Positions 4,611-5,461 of a DNA stretch of 5,461 nt are shown piece by piece (positions within the stretch are counted from its first letter, which is position 1; every line of letters starts with the position of its first letter). The notes beneath the pieces are model-generated. The model did not search any database. It was not told the DNA's origin and was given only the letters and a program-made list of their open reading frames with translations. The stretch lies in the NCBI GenBank assembly GCA_002392525.1, contig DGHE01000020.1, positions 1 through 5,461 of the forward strand, in the 5' to 3' direction. This DNA is from Bacteroidales bacterium UBA3856. GTDB lineage: Bacteria > Bacteroidota > Bacteroidia > Bacteroidales > UBA932. The position numbers were made by a program, and so were the translations under genes.

Positions 4611-5461
4611 AAGTCAATGGTTATTTCAAGGCCGCCCTGGGGCCGGTTCTGCATGCGAAGGGTGGCGCCCATCTTGTCCAGCAGCTCGCGGGTAATCACA
4701 AGGCCCAGGCCATGGCCAAACTGCGTTTCCCCCTCCTGAAGGCCCGGTCCTTCGTCGGTGATGCGAAGGGTGGTTCCCCTTGCGTGAAGCTCTACTTTCG
4801 AAGACACTTTCAAAGCGTTGTCCAGGAGGTTTCGAAGGACGGTAAGCAGCATGTTGCGGTCTGTCCTCACCGTGAGGCCGGCAGGGATGTCGACGGTCAC
4901 CAGGCTTCCTTTCGGCAGCACTCCAATCGCTTCTTCCGCCAGTGACGCAAGGTCCTCGCTGCGCATGACCGGTGCCAGCATCCCCTTCTGGTTGAGGGAC
5001 CATAGCAGGAGGTTTTCCAGGAGGAGGGATGTACCCTGGGCCGCTTGCGAGAGTTGTGTCAGCCCTTCCCGAAGGTCCTCCGGGGACAGTCTGTCAAGGT
5101 TTTCCTGCAGCTGGCGGGACAGGAAGGCGTTCCCCAAAACGGGGTTCCGGAGGTCGTGCGAGATGATGGAGAACAGGCGGTTTCGCATGTCCAGTTCCTT
5201 TTTCAGGAGACGGCGTTCCCGGAGTTTGATCACCAGGTAGACGACGGCCATCAGGATGAGCAGGTAACCCAGGAGGAAGGGCCAGCGGAGCCAGAGCGGA
5301 GGCGGGATTCGGATGGAACGGACGGCGGTGGAGCCGTGTTCCCATCGGCCAAAAATGTCGGCGCTTTGCTCCTCGAGGGTGTAGCGCCCGGGGCGGATGT
5401 TGTCCGGAAGGCCTGCAAAGCACTCTTCCGTCCACGCGCCCTCATTGAGGCGGTAGCGGTG
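4607..5461 (-). CDS. Sensor histidine kinase with periplasmic Y_Y_Y domain (partial, N-terminus outside window)
   Basis: The frame is open from the right edge (5461) to the TGA at 4609-4607, giving 284 residues; an internal ATG at 5251 is not the true start. Residues 1-50 of the visible part (YRLNEGAW, then LPDNIRPGRYTLEEQSADIFGRW) match the end of a Y_Y_Y domain. This is followed by the typical IRIPPPLWLRW and a membrane helix, PFLLGYLLILMAVVYLVI (about 61-78). HisKA follows, with the H-box FSIISHDLRNP (phospho-acceptor His at about residue 102). The HATPase domain has N-box LRNLLDNALKVS, G1 DEGPG and G2 GHGLGL, and the protein ends soon after. All catalytic motifs are intact. Y_Y_Y kinases in Bacteroidota often carry a beta-propeller sensor upstream, which would lie beyond the window. 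Unlike the one-protein hybrid systems, the receiver and DNA-binding parts are in the separate downstream gene. Confidence 0.92.
   Translation of the reverse strand, partial: HRYRLNEGAWTEECFAGLPDNIRPGRYTLEEQSADIFGRWEHGSTAVRSIRIPPPLWLRWPFLLGYLLILMAVVYLVIKLRERRLLKKELDMRNRLFSIISHDLRNPVLGNAFLSRQLQENLDRLSPEDLREGLTQLSQAAQGTSLLLENLLLWSLNQKGMLAPVMRSEDLASLAEEAIGVLPKGSLVTVDIPAGLTVRTDRNMLLTVLRNLLDNALKVSSKVELHARGTTLRITDEGPGLQEGETQFGHGLGLVITRELLDKMGATLRMQNRPQGGLEITIDL

Noticed and set aside
3951..4739. Long plus-strand open frame of 262 codons
   Set aside because: It lies antisense to the response regulator and the kinase end, both of which have intact domain motifs. Its translation shows no recognisable domain; long antisense frames are common at this GC.

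Overview
The window looks like a chromosomal segment of a Bacteroidota bacterium, probably Bacteroidales. Four signs point there: promoter elements matching the Bacteroides -7 consensus TAnnTTTG, a PorT-like outer-membrane barrel, a 'Fibrobacter succinogenes major paralogous' type domain, and a sensor kinase with a Y_Y_Y (triple tyrosine) domain. No genus can be named. The window is almost fully coding. The only gaps are a 170-bp divergent promoter region (2207-2376) and a 112-bp convergent spacer (3854-3965). I saw no RNA gene, CRISPR array or transposase.

Left, minus strand (1-2206): three exported-protein genes in one operon, each overlapping the next by the 4-bp ATGA motif. In transcription order they are a probable outer-membrane beta-barrel (1571-2206), a secreted protein of unknown family with a Ser/Tyr-rich segment and a basic Pro-rich segment (750-1574), and a secreted protein with a C-terminal Fib_succ_major-like domain that runs off the left edge (1-753). 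They look like a cell-envelope unit of unknown job.

Middle, plus strand (2299-3895): a three-gene toxin-antitoxin operon, hipB-hipS-hipT, in which the HipA kinase is split into a small N-terminal protein (HipS) and a catalytic protein (HipT). This is the gene order of the HipBST system of enteropathogenic E. coli. The kinase residues are intact and the kinase carries a Ser-Leu-Ser (SxS) motif in its Gly-rich loop. Two near-identical inverted repeats (14 of 16 bases) bracket the promoter and are probably HipB operators. A third copy of the left part of this site lies ten bases after the hipT stop, followed by a 15/16 match to an internal piece of hipS. Sampled rows of this module are 38-50% GC against 58-62% in rows from the flanks, which suggests it was acquired.

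Right, minus strand (3966-5461): a two-component system. A sensor histidine kinase (C-terminal part only: Y_Y_Y, membrane segment, HisKA, HATPase) is read first and overlaps by ATGA a NarL/LuxR-type response regulator. Its targets cannot be read from this window. The regulator converges on hipT.
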